A stretch of 64,000 nt of DNA from Mayfieldus sp963781495 (GTDB taxonomy: Bacteria > Actinomycetota > Thermoleophilia > Solirubrobacterales > 70-9): NCBI GenBank assembly GCA_963781495.1, contig CAWAFX010000002.1, positions 186,001 through 250,000 on the forward strand, in the 5' to 3' direction. The notes below the pieces were generated by a model. The model did no database searches, was not told the origin of the DNA, and saw nothing but the letters and a program-made list of their open reading frames with translations. The translations under genes and the position numbers were made by a program. Of the stretch, positions 18,405 through 28,932 are shown one piece after another (positions within the stretch are counted from its first letter, which is position 1; each line of letters starts with the position of its first letter).

Positions 18405-19712
18405 TCAGTCGACCGCGCTGGCGGTCTCGGCTGCCCCGGCGCGGCCGATCCCCTCGTAGGTGAAGCCGGCCTCGCGCAGCGGCTCGGGGTCGAGGAAGTT
18501 GCGGCCGTCGATCAACAGTGGGTTGGCCATCCGCCGCGCGGCCTCGACCCAGTCCAGCGCAGCGAACTGAGGCCACTCGGTGACCAGGATCACGGCGTCG
18601 GCGTCGTCGAGCGCCTCGAGCTCCGACGCCGCGAGATCGACGCCGGGCAGAAGCTCGGCCGCCTTTTCCCGCGCCACCGGGTCGAAGCCGACCACGCTGG
18701 CGCCCTCGCCCTGCAGGCGCGAGGCGAGGACGAGGCTCGAGGCCTCGCGCATGTCGTCGGTGTCGGGCTTGAAGGCCAGCCCGAGCAGCGCGATCCGCCG
18801 CCCTGCCAGGGCTCCGAGGTGGCGCTCCAGCTTCTTGATCACGCGCCGCTTCTGCAGCTCGTTGACCTCGATCACCGCGGTCAGAAGCTGGAAGTGGTAA
18901 CCGGTGTTGCCGGCCAGCTGCTTGAGCGACTTGAGGTCCTTGGGAAAGCAGCTGCCGCCATATCCGATCCCGGCCTGGAGGAACTTCGGGCCGATGCGGT
19001 CGTCGAGACCCATCCCCCGCGCGACCTCGGTCACGTCGGCGCCGACCTCGTCGCAGACGTTGGCGATCTCGTTGATGAAAGAGACCTTGGTGGCGAGAAA
19101 GGCGTTCGAGGCCAGCTTGATCATCTCGGCGCTGTTGAGGTCGGTGCGGACCAGCTCGCCGCCGAGCGGCGCGTAGAGCTCCTGGACCTCGGCGGCGGCG
19201 TCTGAGTCCTCGGGCGCGGCACCGATCACCACCCGGTCAGGGTGCATGAAGTCCTCGACCGCGCTGCCCTCCTTGAGGAACTCGGGGCAGGAGACGTAGG
19301 ACAGTCCGGGCACGTCGCGGCGGATCGCCGCCCCGGTCCCGCCCGGCACCGTGCTCTTCATCACCAGCACGTGGTCGTCGGGGGCGCCGAGCTCTTCGAT
19401 CACCGTCCGCACCCGCGAGAGGTCGGCGTCGCCGGATGCGGTCGGCGGGGTGTCGACGCAGACGAAGAGCAGCCTGCAGTCGCTCAGCACGTCGGACATG
19501 TCGGTCGTGAAGAGCAGGCGCTCGCCGTTTCGCTGCACGAGCTCCGGCAGCCCCGGCTCGTGGATCGTCAGCTCGCCGCGGCGCAGGGCCTCGACCTTCT
19601 CCGCGACGACGTCGCGGACGACGACGCGATGCCCGAGCTCCGAGAAGCAGGCGGCGGTGACCAGACCGACCCAGCCGGCTCCGATGACTCCGATCGACTG
19701 GCGCTCGCTCAT
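18405..19712 (-). CDS. ugd: UDP-glucose/GDP-mannose 6-dehydrogenase family protein
   Basis: 435 residues. The NAD-binding motif is GVIGAGWVGLVTAACFSELG, the catalytic cysteine lies in GIGYGGSCFPKDLKSL, and the C-terminal UDP-binding domain has ALLGLAFKPDTDDMREASS. It oxidises a nucleotide hexose twice to the uronic acid, most likely UDP-glucose to UDP-glucuronate, for extracellular polysaccharide. The ATG overlaps the stop of the upstream LCP gene (ATGA), linking the two. GDP-mannose as substrate cannot be excluded by motifs. Confidence 0.93.
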   Translation of the reverse strand: MSERQSIGVIGAGWVGLVTAACFSELGHRVVVRDVVAEKVEALRRGELTIHEPGLPELVQRNGERLLFTTDMSDVLSDCRLLFVCVDTPPTASGDADLSRVRTVIEELGAPDDHVLVMKSTVPGGTGAAIRRDVPGLSYVSCPEFLKEGSAVEDFMHPDRVVIGAAPEDSDAAAEVQELYAPLGGELVRTDLNSAEMIKLASNAFLATKVSFINEIANVCDEVGADVTEVARGMGLDDRIGPKFLQAGIGYGGSCFPKDLKSLKQLAGNTGYHFQLLTAVIEVNELQKRRVIKKLERHLGALAGRRIALLGLAFKPDTDDMREASSLVLASRLQGEGASVVGFDPVAREKAAELLPGVDLAASELEALDDADAVILVTEWPQFAALDWVEAARRMANPLLIDGRNFLDPEPLREAGFTYEGIGRAGAAETASAVD

Positions 19713-21808
19713 CGCTTCTTGTGGTGCTTGGGCTTCGGATTCCGCTGGCCGGCGAGCTTGCCGACCGAGCGCGCCACGCCCAGCATCTGCTGGTTGGTGA
19801 GTGTCTGCAGGAGGCTGTTGGCGACCCAGTAGGTGTTGTTTCCCTGGTGCCAGGAGACGAGACGGACCCGGTCGCCGTCGAGGAATATGTCGTACTTGCG
19901 GCCGTTCATGGTCTGGGAGGCGCTCGGGTTGCTGAGGATCGGGGGGTTGGTCCAGCCGTGGATCCCCTGGACGTCGATGTAGTCGCCCTGCGGCAGCTGC
20001 AGCACCTCGGCGTAGGCGCCGACCCGGTTGCCGCCGCTGTCATGGAAGTGGTAGACGCGCGGCTGCTGGACATAGATGGAGCCGGCGGGCAGGCGGCGGG
20101 GATAGAAGACCGGGAACGAGCGCAGGGTCTTGGCGGCCGCCTCGGCGGCGACGTCGCGGCTGCCCTGGGAGGCGTCGACCAGGCCGTCGTTGGCGGCCGT
20201 CGGCGCCTTCGGCTTGATCTGCTTGCGGTTGTGCTTCGCCGCCTTGGCCCGCTTGCGCTCCTGCGGAACGATGCCGGTGTTGCCCGAGTTGGCGGGCAGG
20301 GTGCCGCGTGGCCCGCCGCTGGCCACGATCCCGAGGAAGCGGTTGACGGCGTTCTTGACCGCCGGCTTGGATGCGGTCACGTAGCTGGGGTGCAGCAGGG
20401 CCGGGAAGTGGATCTCCTTGATCGGAGCGTTGCGCGAGGCGACGAACAGCTTCAGCACCTGCAGCAGCGTCTCGCCGTTCGAGATGTCGGAGGTCGTGTA
20501 GGTGGTGAAGATGTCGAGCAGCTTCTGACGCTTGGTGAAGAAGAGGTCCGACGCCGGCACCTGCTGGCGCGCCTCGCGCAGGAAGTCCTGCTGGCGCGCC
20601 GAGCGCACCAGGTCCGTGTCGGTATGGCGGTAGCGGACGTAGGAGAGCGCGTCCTTGCCGCAGAGCTTCTGGTAGCCGGGCTGGATGTTGATCTCGGAGT
20701 ACTGCAGCGAGGGCGGCAGGCCGATGTTGGAGTGGTAGTAGCGGCGGTCGACGTCGATGTAGACGCAGCCGATCGCGTTCACCGCCCGCTGGAAGCCGAG
20801 GAAGTCGACGTTGACGACGTGGTTGATCGAGAGTCCGGTGATCCGCTTGACGATCCGCAGCGTCAGCTTCGGGCCGCCGTAGGCGTAGGCGGCGTTGAAC
20901 TTCGTCGTCCCCACCCCCGGCACGTAGGTCTTGAGGTCACGCGGGATCGACATCAGCGCGATCGCGTTGTTGTCGGGATCGAGCCGCAGCAGGATCGTCG
21001 TGTCCGAGAGGCCCTTGGTTCCCTGCTCGCTGGCCCGCTTGTCGGAGCCGAGGATGAGGATGTTCTCCGGCTGGCCGGTCTGCGGCGGCAGCAGCTGCTT
21101 CTTGACCCCCTTGAGGTCGCCGAGCTTGCCGGCGATGTCGTTGAGGAAGTACAGGGCGCTGGCAGCGGTGGCACCCGCCATCGAGGCGATGATCAGCACC
21201 GAGGCGAGCAGGAACCGCCACCAGAGCCGCTTGCGCTTGGGCGGCGCCTCGTGGTCGCCTTCCGGCGGCGGCTTCTGGAACGTTCCCGAGGCGACCACCG
21301 GTGGTGGTGGCGGAGGCGGCTGCGTCGCCTGGGTCGCGGTCGCGGCCGTAGCCGCTGCGGGAGGGGCCGGCGCCGGGGCAGGATGGACCTCGGTCGGCGG
21401 ACCCGCGGGGGCCGGTGGCGTGCCGGTCGCGGGCGGCGGCGGCGGCGGGACGGGCGGGCCGGCGCCGATCACGACCGTGCGCCGTGCCTTGCCCTCGCCG
21501 CCGTCCTGCTGAACGGGCTCCCCCGGCTCGGCATTCTCGCCCGCGTCCTGCCCGGCGTCGGTCTGCGGCTCGGCGCCGGGCTCCTCGCTCGCCTCCGCGG
21601 CCTCGCTGACCTCGGCGGGCGTGAACTCGACCGTGTCGTCGGCGGGCTCGGATGGCTCCCCGGCGGCCTCGTCCAGGGCATGGGTGAACTCCGGCTCGAG
21701 ATCGGGGAGCTCGCCGGGGTCCTGCTCGGAGCCCTCGAGCCGATCTGGGGGAACGCCCTCGAAGGGTTCCTCCCCGCCGGGACGCTCGCCCTCGGACGGG
21801 GCCGTCAA
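19709..21808 (-). CDS. LytR-CpsA-Psr (LCP) family glycopolymer ligase with long cytoplasmic tail
   Basis: About 699 residues. The start is most likely TTG at 21808, because an open frame continuing to 21973 would run inside the upstream peptidase gene. Residues 1-190 or so are acidic and proline/alanine-rich, without clear fold. One membrane helix follows (FLLASVLIIASMAGATAA). The LCP domain has ILGSDKR, SDTTILLRLDPDNNAIAL, SIPRDLKTYVPG and the arginine-rich DALSYVRYRHTDTDLVRSAR. LCP enzymes transfer lipid-linked glycopolymers to peptidoglycan. A C-terminal globular region of unknown type covers the last 170 residues. Neighbouring sugar-nucleotide genes fit a wall polymer role. Confidence 0.88.
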   Translation of the reverse strand: MTAPSEGERPGGEEPFEGVPPDRLEGSEQDPGELPDLEPEFTHALDEAAGEPSEPADDTVEFTPAEVSEAAEASEEPGAEPQTDAGQDAGENAEPGEPVQQDGGEGKARRTVVIGAGPPVPPPPPPATGTPPAPAGPPTEVHPAPAPAPPAAATAATATQATQPPPPPPPVVASGTFQKPPPEGDHEAPPKRKRLWWRFLLASVLIIASMAGATAASALYFLNDIAGKLGDLKGVKKQLLPPQTGQPENILILGSDKRASEQGTKGLSDTTILLRLDPDNNAIALMSIPRDLKTYVPGVGTTKFNAAYAYGGPKLTLRIVKRITGLSINHVVNVDFLGFQRAVNAIGCVYIDVDRRYYHSNIGLPPSLQYSEINIQPGYQKLCGKDALSYVRYRHTDTDLVRSARQQDFLREARQQVPASDLFFTKRQKLLDIFTTYTTSDISNGETLLQVLKLFVASRNAPIKEIHFPALLHPSYVTASKPAVKNAVNRFLGIVASGGPRGTLPANSGNTGIVPQERKRAKAAKHNRKQIKPKAPTAANDGLVDASQGSRDVAAEAAAKTLRSFPVFYPRRLPAGSIYVQQPRVYHFHDSGGNRVGAYAEVLQLPQGDYIDVQGIHGWTNPPILSNPSASQTMNGRKYDIFLDGDRVRLVSWHQGNNTYWVANSLLQTLTNQQMLGVARSVGKLAGQRNPKPKHHKKR

Positions 21809-21812
21809 GGGA

Positions 21813-22892
21813 TCAATGCTCCGTGCCGGGAAGCGCGCGCAAAAAGCTTTCGAGCGTCTGGCGGTAGCTGTCCAGCGAGGAGAGCGAGACCCATTCCTCG
21901 GGGCCGTGGTGACCGGCGCCGGTCGGTCCGAACTCCACCGCCGGGACTCCGACCCGCAGGAACGAGACCGCATCGGAGGAACCGTCGCGGCCGACGCTCA
22001 TCGGGGCCTCGACGTGATGGGGCGCCGCCGCCTCGTGCAGGGCGGCGACGAAGGGCGAGGCACGGTCGACTCTGGCCGGCGGGCGGAGGAAATGCGACAG
22101 CACCTGCACGTTGGGAAGGTCGGCGATCTCTTCGCGGATCGCGGCAGGGTCCTGTGCGGGCAGGTAGCGGATGTCGACGTCGATGACGCATCTGTCGGGC
22201 ACCTTGTTGAGCGCGTCGCCGCCCCAGATCCGACCGAGGTTGATCGATGGCCGGTCGAAGAGCTCCGAACTCTGCCGGGCAAACGGTAGCGATTCGATAC
22301 TGCGGAATACGTCGATCGCCATCAGCACGGCGTTGTCCCCCTCCCACGGCGTCGCACCGTGCGCAGCGCGGCCGCTGACTTCGAGCCTGACCGCCAGCAC
22401 GCCCTTGGCCTCGACCCCGATGTGGAGGTTGGTCGGCTCGCCGGTGATCGCGAAGTCGCCCACGAACCCGCTGTCGACCAGATAGTCCGATCCGCGGCCC
22501 GTGTCCTCCTCGGACTCCTCGTCGGCGACGATCCCGAGCCGCACCCGGACCCGATCGGACTCGGTGAACTCGGTGATCACGAGCATCATCGCCGCCAGGG
22601 CCCCCTTCATGTCGTAGGCGCCGCGGCCGATCAAGCGGTCCTCCTCGACCCGGGCCTCGAACTGGCCCGGAAAGCCGGGCACGACGTCGACGTGTCCGTG
22701 CAGAACGACGCAGGGACCGCCGGAGCCGACCTCGGCCGAGGTCACCGGCAGCCCGTTGACCCAGTCCTGGCGCGCCTCGATCCCGCGTGCCTCGAGCCAG
22801 CCCTTGATGAACCCCGCCGCCTCGTGGGTCGGCTCGGGCTTTGAGGTGTCGTAGGAGATCAGGCGCCCGGCGAGCGCGACGAGTTCGTCCAA
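21813..22892 (-). CDS. M20 family metallopeptidase / ArgE-DapE deacylase
   Basis: 359 residues. The zinc-site motifs are present: VVLHGHVDVVPG (first His and catalytic Asp), GRGAYDMKGALAAMML (bridging Asp) and DEESEEDTGRGSDYL (catalytic and ligand Glu). A dimerisation domain follows, and the last ligand His is in TGAGHHGPEEWVSL. The family covers succinyl-diaminopimelate desuccinylase, acetylornithine deacetylase and carboxypeptidases; the exact substrate is not resolved. It begins six bases after atpC and ends four bases before the LCP gene, so it belongs to the transcript running out of the ATP synthase operon. Confidence 0.88.
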   Translation of the reverse strand: MDELVALAGRLISYDTSKPEPTHEAAGFIKGWLEARGIEARQDWVNGLPVTSAEVGSGGPCVVLHGHVDVVPGFPGQFEARVEEDRLIGRGAYDMKGALAAMMLVITEFTESDRVRVRLGIVADEESEEDTGRGSDYLVDSGFVGDFAITGEPTNLHIGVEAKGVLAVRLEVSGRAAHGATPWEGDNAVLMAIDVFRSIESLPFARQSSELFDRPSINLGRIWGGDALNKVPDRCVIDVDIRYLPAQDPAAIREEIADLPNVQVLSHFLRPPARVDRASPFVAALHEAAAPHHVEAPMSVGRDGSSDAVSFLRVGVPAVEFGPTGAGHHGPEEWVSLSSLDSYRQTLESFLRALPGTEH

Positions 22893-22898
22893 GGTGCT

Positions 22899-23318
22899 CT
22901 AGCCGCCGCTCCCGGCGAGCTCCAGAAACGCCTCCACCCGCTGCTTGTCCTTCTCAGCGCGATCCTCGGCCGCGGAGCCCTCCTCGGCCTCCGAGAGGCG
23001 CTGCTCGGCGTCCTTGCGCTGCTCCTCCAGTCGGCTCCGGTCCAGCTCGTCGGGTGGGATCGCCTCCTCGACCAGCAGCAGGGCGTGGTTGGCGAAGACC
23101 TGCAGCCAGCCGTGGGCCTGGGCGTAGGTCTCGGTCTCCGAGTCGGAGAGGTGCAGCCGCAGCTCGGTCGGCTCCAGCGCCGCGAGGATCGGGACGTGGT
23201 TGGCGAGGATGCCGATCTCGCCGACCGCGGTGCGGGTCGAGACCTGCTTGACGTCGCCCGAGAAGACCTCGCCCTCGGGGGTCAGGACCTCGACCGAAAG
23301 GGTGTGCTCGTCGGCCAC
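22899..23318 (-). CDS. atpC: ATP synthase F1 epsilon subunit
   Basis: 139 residues. The N-terminal beta-sandwich has LSVEVLTPEGEVFSGDVKQV and GEIGILANHVPILAAL, and the C-terminal helices follow with DRSRLEEQRKDAEQRL. It couples the rotor to F1 and can brake ATP hydrolysis. The stop of atpD is directly adjacent. The C-terminal helical part is somewhat extended and acidic (EEGSAAEDRAEKDKQR), in line with the acidic tails of the alpha and beta subunits here. Confidence 0.96.
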   Translation of the reverse strand: MADEHTLSVEVLTPEGEVFSGDVKQVSTRTAVGEIGILANHVPILAALEPTELRLHLSDSETETYAQAHGWLQVFANHALLLVEEAIPPDELDRSRLEEQRKDAEQRLSEAEEGSAAEDRAEKDKQRVEAFLELAGSGG

Positions 23319-24842
23319 CTACTCCTCCGCCTCGGCGGCTTCCTCTCCCCCATCCTCGCCGCCGTCGCCGTTCTCATGCTCGCCCTCGGAGCCCTCGCCA
23401 TTGCTCTCGGCCCTGGCGCCGCGCTTGCCGCCGCGGACCTCCTCCATCACCTGGTCGATCCCGCCCTTCATGTAGAAGGCCGCCTCGGGGACGTCGTCGT
23501 GCTCGCCGTCGAGGATCTCGCGGAAGCCGCGCACCGTCTCCTCGACCGGGACGAACTCGCCCGAGCGGCCGGTGAAGGCCTCGGCGACGAAGAACGGCTG
23601 CGAGAGGAAGCGCTCGATCCTGCGCGCCCGCGCCACCGTCTGCTTGTCCTCGTCGGAGAGCTCGTCGATCCCGAGGATGGCGATGATGTCCTGCAGCTCC
23701 TTGTAGCGCTGCAGCACCTCCTGGACCTCGGTCGCGGTGTTGTAGTGGTCCTCGCCGAGGATCTCGGGCTTGAGGATCGTCGAGGTCGAGTCGAGCGGGT
23801 CTACCGCCGGGTAGATCCCCTTCTCGGAGATGGAGCGCGACAGCGTCGTGGTCGCGTTCAGATGCGCGAATACCGACGCCGGCGCCGGGTCTGTGAGGTC
23901 GTCGGCAGGCACGTAGATCGCCTGTACCGAGGTCACCGAGCCGCGCTGGGTCGAGGTGATCCGCTCCTGCAGCTCGCCCATCTCGGTCTCCAGGGTCGGC
24001 TGGTAGCCGACCGCCGATGGCATCCGGCCGAGCAGCGCCGAGACCTCCGAGCCGGCCTGCACGAAGCGGAAGATGTTGTCGATGAACAGCAGCACGTCCT
24101 GGCCGCCGGACTCGCGGAAGTACTCGGCCATCGTCAGGCCGGTCAGCGCCACCCGCAGGCGGGCGCCCGGCGGCTCGTTCATCTGGCCGAAGACGAGCAT
24201 TGTCTTCTCGATCACGCCCGACTCCTTCATCTCCAGCCAGAGGTCGTTGCCCTCGCGCGAGCGCTCGCCGACGCCGCAGAAGGCGGAGAGGCCCTCGTGC
24301 TCCTCGCCGATCGTCCGGATCAGCTCCTGGATCAGGACCGTCTTGCCGACCCCGGCACCGCCGAAGAGGCCGACCTTGCCGCCCTTCGGGTAGGGGGCGA
24401 GCAGGTCGACGACCTTGATCCCGGTGGCGAGGATCTCCTGGGTCGGGGTCAGATCCTCGACGTCGGGGGCGGGACGGTGGATCGGCCAGTAATCGTCGGC
24501 CTTGACCTCCTCGTCGCGCTCGTCGATCGGCTCGCCGAGCAGGTTGAAGATCCGGCCCAGGGTCGCGTCGCCGACCGGGACCGTGATCGGGCCGCCGGTG
24601 TCGACGACCTCGTCGCCGCGCTCGAGCCCATCGGTCGAGTCCATCGCGATCGCCCGCACGCGGTCGTCGCCGATGTGCTGCTGGACCTCGCAGACGAGGT
24701 CCATCCCGTATCGGCCGTTGCCCTCCGGGACCTCGATCTTGACCGCCGAGTAGATCTCGGGAAGCTCGTCTGGAAAGACCGCGTCGATGACGACGCCCGT
24801 GACCTGCTCGACCCTGCCTACGTTTCCGTTCTTTTCTGCCAT
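23319..24842 (-). CDS. atpD: ATP synthase F1 beta subunit
   Basis: 507 residues, the catalytic subunit. The P-loop is GGAGVGKTVLIQEL, and the DELSEED loop is present as DELSDEDKQTVARARRIERF. It ends with an extra low-complexity acidic tail of about 35 residues after MEEVRGGKRGARAES that is rich in Glu, Gly and Asp; most beta subunits stop shortly after the conserved helix. The start ATG at 24842 begins MAEKNGNVGRVEQVTG. It lies 17 bases after atpG. Confidence 0.98.
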   Translation of the reverse strand: MAEKNGNVGRVEQVTGVVIDAVFPDELPEIYSAVKIEVPEGNGRYGMDLVCEVQQHIGDDRVRAIAMDSTDGLERGDEVVDTGGPITVPVGDATLGRIFNLLGEPIDERDEEVKADDYWPIHRPAPDVEDLTPTQEILATGIKVVDLLAPYPKGGKVGLFGGAGVGKTVLIQELIRTIGEEHEGLSAFCGVGERSREGNDLWLEMKESGVIEKTMLVFGQMNEPPGARLRVALTGLTMAEYFRESGGQDVLLFIDNIFRFVQAGSEVSALLGRMPSAVGYQPTLETEMGELQERITSTQRGSVTSVQAIYVPADDLTDPAPASVFAHLNATTTLSRSISEKGIYPAVDPLDSTSTILKPEILGEDHYNTATEVQEVLQRYKELQDIIAILGIDELSDEDKQTVARARRIERFLSQPFFVAEAFTGRSGEFVPVEETVRGFREILDGEHDDVPEAAFYMKGGIDQVMEEVRGGKRGARAESNGEGSEGEHENGDGGEDGGEEAAEAEE

Positions 24843-24859
24843 AGCTCCAGTTCCAGTTG

Positions 24860-25780
24860 CTAGCCGAGCGCCTCGGCGCCCGCGACGACTTCCAAGATCT
24901 CCTGCGTTATCTCCGCCTGGCGGACCCGGTTCATCTCCAGGGTCAAGTCGCTGATCATCGACTGCGCGTTCTCGGCCGCGCTTCGCATCGCGGTCATCCG
25001 CGCCCCCAGCTCCGAGGCCGAGGACTCCAGCAGCGCCCGGTAGACCGAGAGGTTGACGTAGTCGGGGATCAGACGGTTGAGAAGCTCCTCCGGCTCGGGC
25101 TCGTAGACCCACAGCGCCCGCTTGTGCGCCTTCTCGAGCTCGGTCTCCTCCTGGTCGGGCTCCTCGTCCTCGGCACCGGTCCCGAAGACCTCCGCCTCCT
25201 GCAGGGGCAGCAGCGTCTGGCGCCAGACGTACTGGGTCAGGGGCGAGATGTAGCGGTTGAAGACCACCTCGACCCGGTCCAGCTCGCCGTCGATGTAGGA
25301 GGCCGTGAGCTGCTCGGCGATCTCGCGCGCGTTGGCGAACGCGGGCCGGTCGGTAAAGCCGGTGTAGGCATGGGCGACGTCAACGCCGCGGAAGGTGAGG
25401 GCCGAGTCGCCGCGGCGCCCGACGGCCGAGAAGACGACCCGCGTCCCGTCGCCGTCGAATTCGCGCCGCAGCCGCATCCCCTCGCGGATGATGTTGGTGT
25501 TGAAGGCTCCGGCCAGGCCGCGGTCGCCGGTGACCAGCAGGATCCCCGCCTTGCTGACGTTCTCGCGCCGCTCCAGCGCCGGCACGTCGCTGACGTTGCC
25601 GGCCTCCTCGGCCGCACGGCGGGTCAGCTGGCGCAGCGCCCGCGCGTAGGGGCGCAGGTTCTCGATCCGCTGCTCGGCCCGGCGCAGGCGTGCCGCCGCG
25701 ACCATCTCCATCGCCCGGGTGATCTTGTGGATGTTCTTCACCGAGGAGATGCGGTTCTTGACTTCCTTGCGGGTTGCCAT
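24860..25780 (-). CDS. atpG: ATP synthase F1 gamma subunit
   Basis: 306 residues. The N-terminal coiled-coil helix KNRISSVKNIHKITRAMEMV and the C-terminal helix MISDLTLEMNRVRQAEITQE are the most conserved parts of the central rotor shaft. The middle Rossmann-like part contains ILLVTGDRGLAGAFN. An insertion of charged residues around ETELEKAHKRALWVYEPEPE is typical of actinobacterial gamma subunits. It lies between atpA and atpD. Confidence 0.96.
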   Translation of the reverse strand: MATRKEVKNRISSVKNIHKITRAMEMVAAARLRRAEQRIENLRPYARALRQLTRRAAEEAGNVSDVPALERRENVSKAGILLVTGDRGLAGAFNTNIIREGMRLRREFDGDGTRVVFSAVGRRGDSALTFRGVDVAHAYTGFTDRPAFANAREIAEQLTASYIDGELDRVEVVFNRYISPLTQYVWRQTLLPLQEAEVFGTGAEDEEPDQEETELEKAHKRALWVYEPEPEELLNRLIPDYVNLSVYRALLESSASELGARMTAMRSAAENAQSMISDLTLEMNRVRQAEITQEILEVVAGAEALG

Positions 25781-25794
25781 GCCTCAGGCGCCGG

Positions 25795-27501
<1,707 letters not shown>

Positions 27502-27519
27502 CGCGGTGCTGATTCCTCC

Positions 27520-28053
27520 TTAGGCCGCACGAACGACGCTGCGGCGAAGTTTTTCCAAGCGGTTGCGGATGCTCGCGTCGAGCACCATGTTGCCGACCTG
27601 AAGCACGATCCCGCCGAGGATGCCGTCGTCCACCGTACTGCGCAGATCGACGCTGCGGTCGGTCTGTTCCTCGATCTCCTTGCCGATCTTCTCGATCACC
27701 TCGGGATCCAGCTCGACGGCGCTGGTCACGGTGACGTCCAGCTTTCGGTTCTCCTGCTTCCAGCGCTCCTCGAACTGCTGCTGGATGCGATAGATCAGCG
27801 GCATCCGATGCTTCTCAGCCAGCAGCTCGAGGAAGTTGACGAACTCGGGGTCGCCGTCGCTGATCACGCGCTCGATCCCGTCACGCTTCTCGGCGGTCGA
27901 GAAGTAGGGGCTGAAGAAGAAGACCTGTAGGTCGCGGTTCTCGCGCATCGCCTCGGCGAACTGGTTCAGCTCGTCGTGGATGCGGTCGAGCTTGTCCTTG
28001 TCCTTGGCGACGTCGAACAGCGCCTCGGCGTAAACGCGTGCAATTTCTTCCAT
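27520..28053 (-). CDS. atpH: ATP synthase delta subunit
   Basis: 177 residues from ATG at 28053 (MEEIARVYAEALFDVAK). It is the peripheral-stalk protein that ties F1 alpha to subunit b. The C-terminal conserved stretch is RSTVDDGILGGIVLQVGNMV. It is a separate normal-length gene, unlike mycobacteria where delta is fused to a b-like subunit. The atpF stop overlaps the start by one base. Confidence 0.95.
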   Translation of the reverse strand: MEEIARVYAEALFDVAKDKDKLDRIHDELNQFAEAMRENRDLQVFFFSPYFSTAEKRDGIERVISDGDPEFVNFLELLAEKHRMPLIYRIQQQFEERWKQENRKLDVTVTSAVELDPEVIEKIGKEIEEQTDRSVDLRSTVDDGILGGIVLQVGNMVLDASIRNRLEKLRRSVVRAA

Positions 28054-28634
28054 TACCGGCCGTGCCCATTTCCGTCCGGGGCCAGCTCGGAGAAGTCGAC
28101 CTCCGCCAGAGCCTCCTCGACGAGGCGCTTCTGGTCCTCGCCGGTGAGCGTCTTGCGGGTCACCTTCTCGGTCGCCAGCACGGTCAGGTCGGCGACCTCC
28201 CTGCGGATCCGCTCCAGCGAGCGCCGGGTCTCGGCCTCGATGTCGCGCCGCGCCGCGGCGACCAGCTCCTCGCGGCGCTCCTTGCCATCCTCGAGCGCCT
28301 CGGCCTTCGACGTCTCCGACGCCTTGCGGGCCCGGGCGATGATCTCGTCGGCCTGCTCGCGAGCCTCCTTGAGGCGGGCCCGGTACTCGTCCAGCAGCTT
28401 GTCCGCCTCGCGGCGCTGGCTCTCGGCCGCCTCGATGTTGTCGCGGATCGCGTTGGCCCGCTTGTCGAGCGCCTCCTGGATGCGGGGGAAGGCGACCTTC
28501 TTCAACACCCACATCGTGAACAGGAATAGGACCAGGGTCCAGATCATCAGCCCCAGTGCGGGTGAGACCAGAAAGCTGCCGCCGCTGCTCTTGGCGACGA
28601 CGACGAGCGTGGCTATGTCAGCCGGCGCCGGCAA
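28053..28634 (-). CDS. atpF: ATP synthase F0 b subunit
   Basis: 193 residues. A single N-terminal membrane helix (GLMIWTLVLFLFTMWVLKKV) is followed by a long charged helix for the stator dimer (ALDKRANAIRDNIEAAESQR onward). The most likely start is TTG at 28634, four bases before the atpE stop region. The next ATG lies inside the membrane helix and would truncate it, so the weak start is preferred. Confidence 0.93.
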   Translation of the reverse strand: MPAPADIATLVVVAKSSGGSFLVSPALGLMIWTLVLFLFTMWVLKKVAFPRIQEALDKRANAIRDNIEAAESQRREADKLLDEYRARLKEAREQADEIIARARKASETSKAEALEDGKERREELVAAARRDIEAETRRSLERIRREVADLTVLATEKVTRKTLTGEDQKRLVEEALAEVDFSELAPDGNGHGR

Positions 28635-28638
28635 CGGC

Positions 28639-28917
28639 CTAGAGGAAGAAGGCGATCAGCCCGAAGATGAAGGTGTAGAAGGCAACCGCCTCGGTCAATG
28701 CGAAGCCGAGCCAGCGAATGCTCTGCAGCTCGTCCTTCATCTCCGGCTGGCGGGCGACCGATTCGATCTCCTTGCCGAAGATGATGCCGATGCCGATGCC
28801 GGCTCCGATCGAGCCGAGTCCGGCGCCGACGCCGAGGGCGATCGCCTTGCCGGCATCGGTGATGCCGGTGTCGGTGACGCCGCTCGATGCGGCGGCTAGT
28901 GGGATGGAGAGGTCCAT
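28639..28917 (-). CDS. atpE: ATP synthase F0 c subunit (operon copy)
   Basis: 92-residue hairpin of two membrane helices that forms the c-ring. Helix 1 contains the glycine motif GSIGAGIGIGIIFGKEIE, and helix 2 has the ion-carrying Glu76 in LGFALTEAVAFYTF. The residue after the Glu is Ala rather than Ser/Thr, which favours protons over sodium. The N-terminus extends about 12 residues before the helix. The gene has a near-duplicate at 40794-41066 outside the operon. Confidence 0.97.
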   Translation of the reverse strand: MDLSIPLAAASSGVTDTGITDAGKAIALGVGAGLGSIGAGIGIGIIFGKEIESVARQPEMKDELQSIRWLGFALTEAVAFYTFIFGLIAFFL

Positions 28918-28932
28918 GCGTGAGCTCCTTTG

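Noticed and set aside
24843..25112. N-terminal extension of atpD back to 25112
   Set aside because: The extra 90 residues lie inside atpG and have no resemblance to beta subunits; ATG 24842 gives the standard N-terminus.
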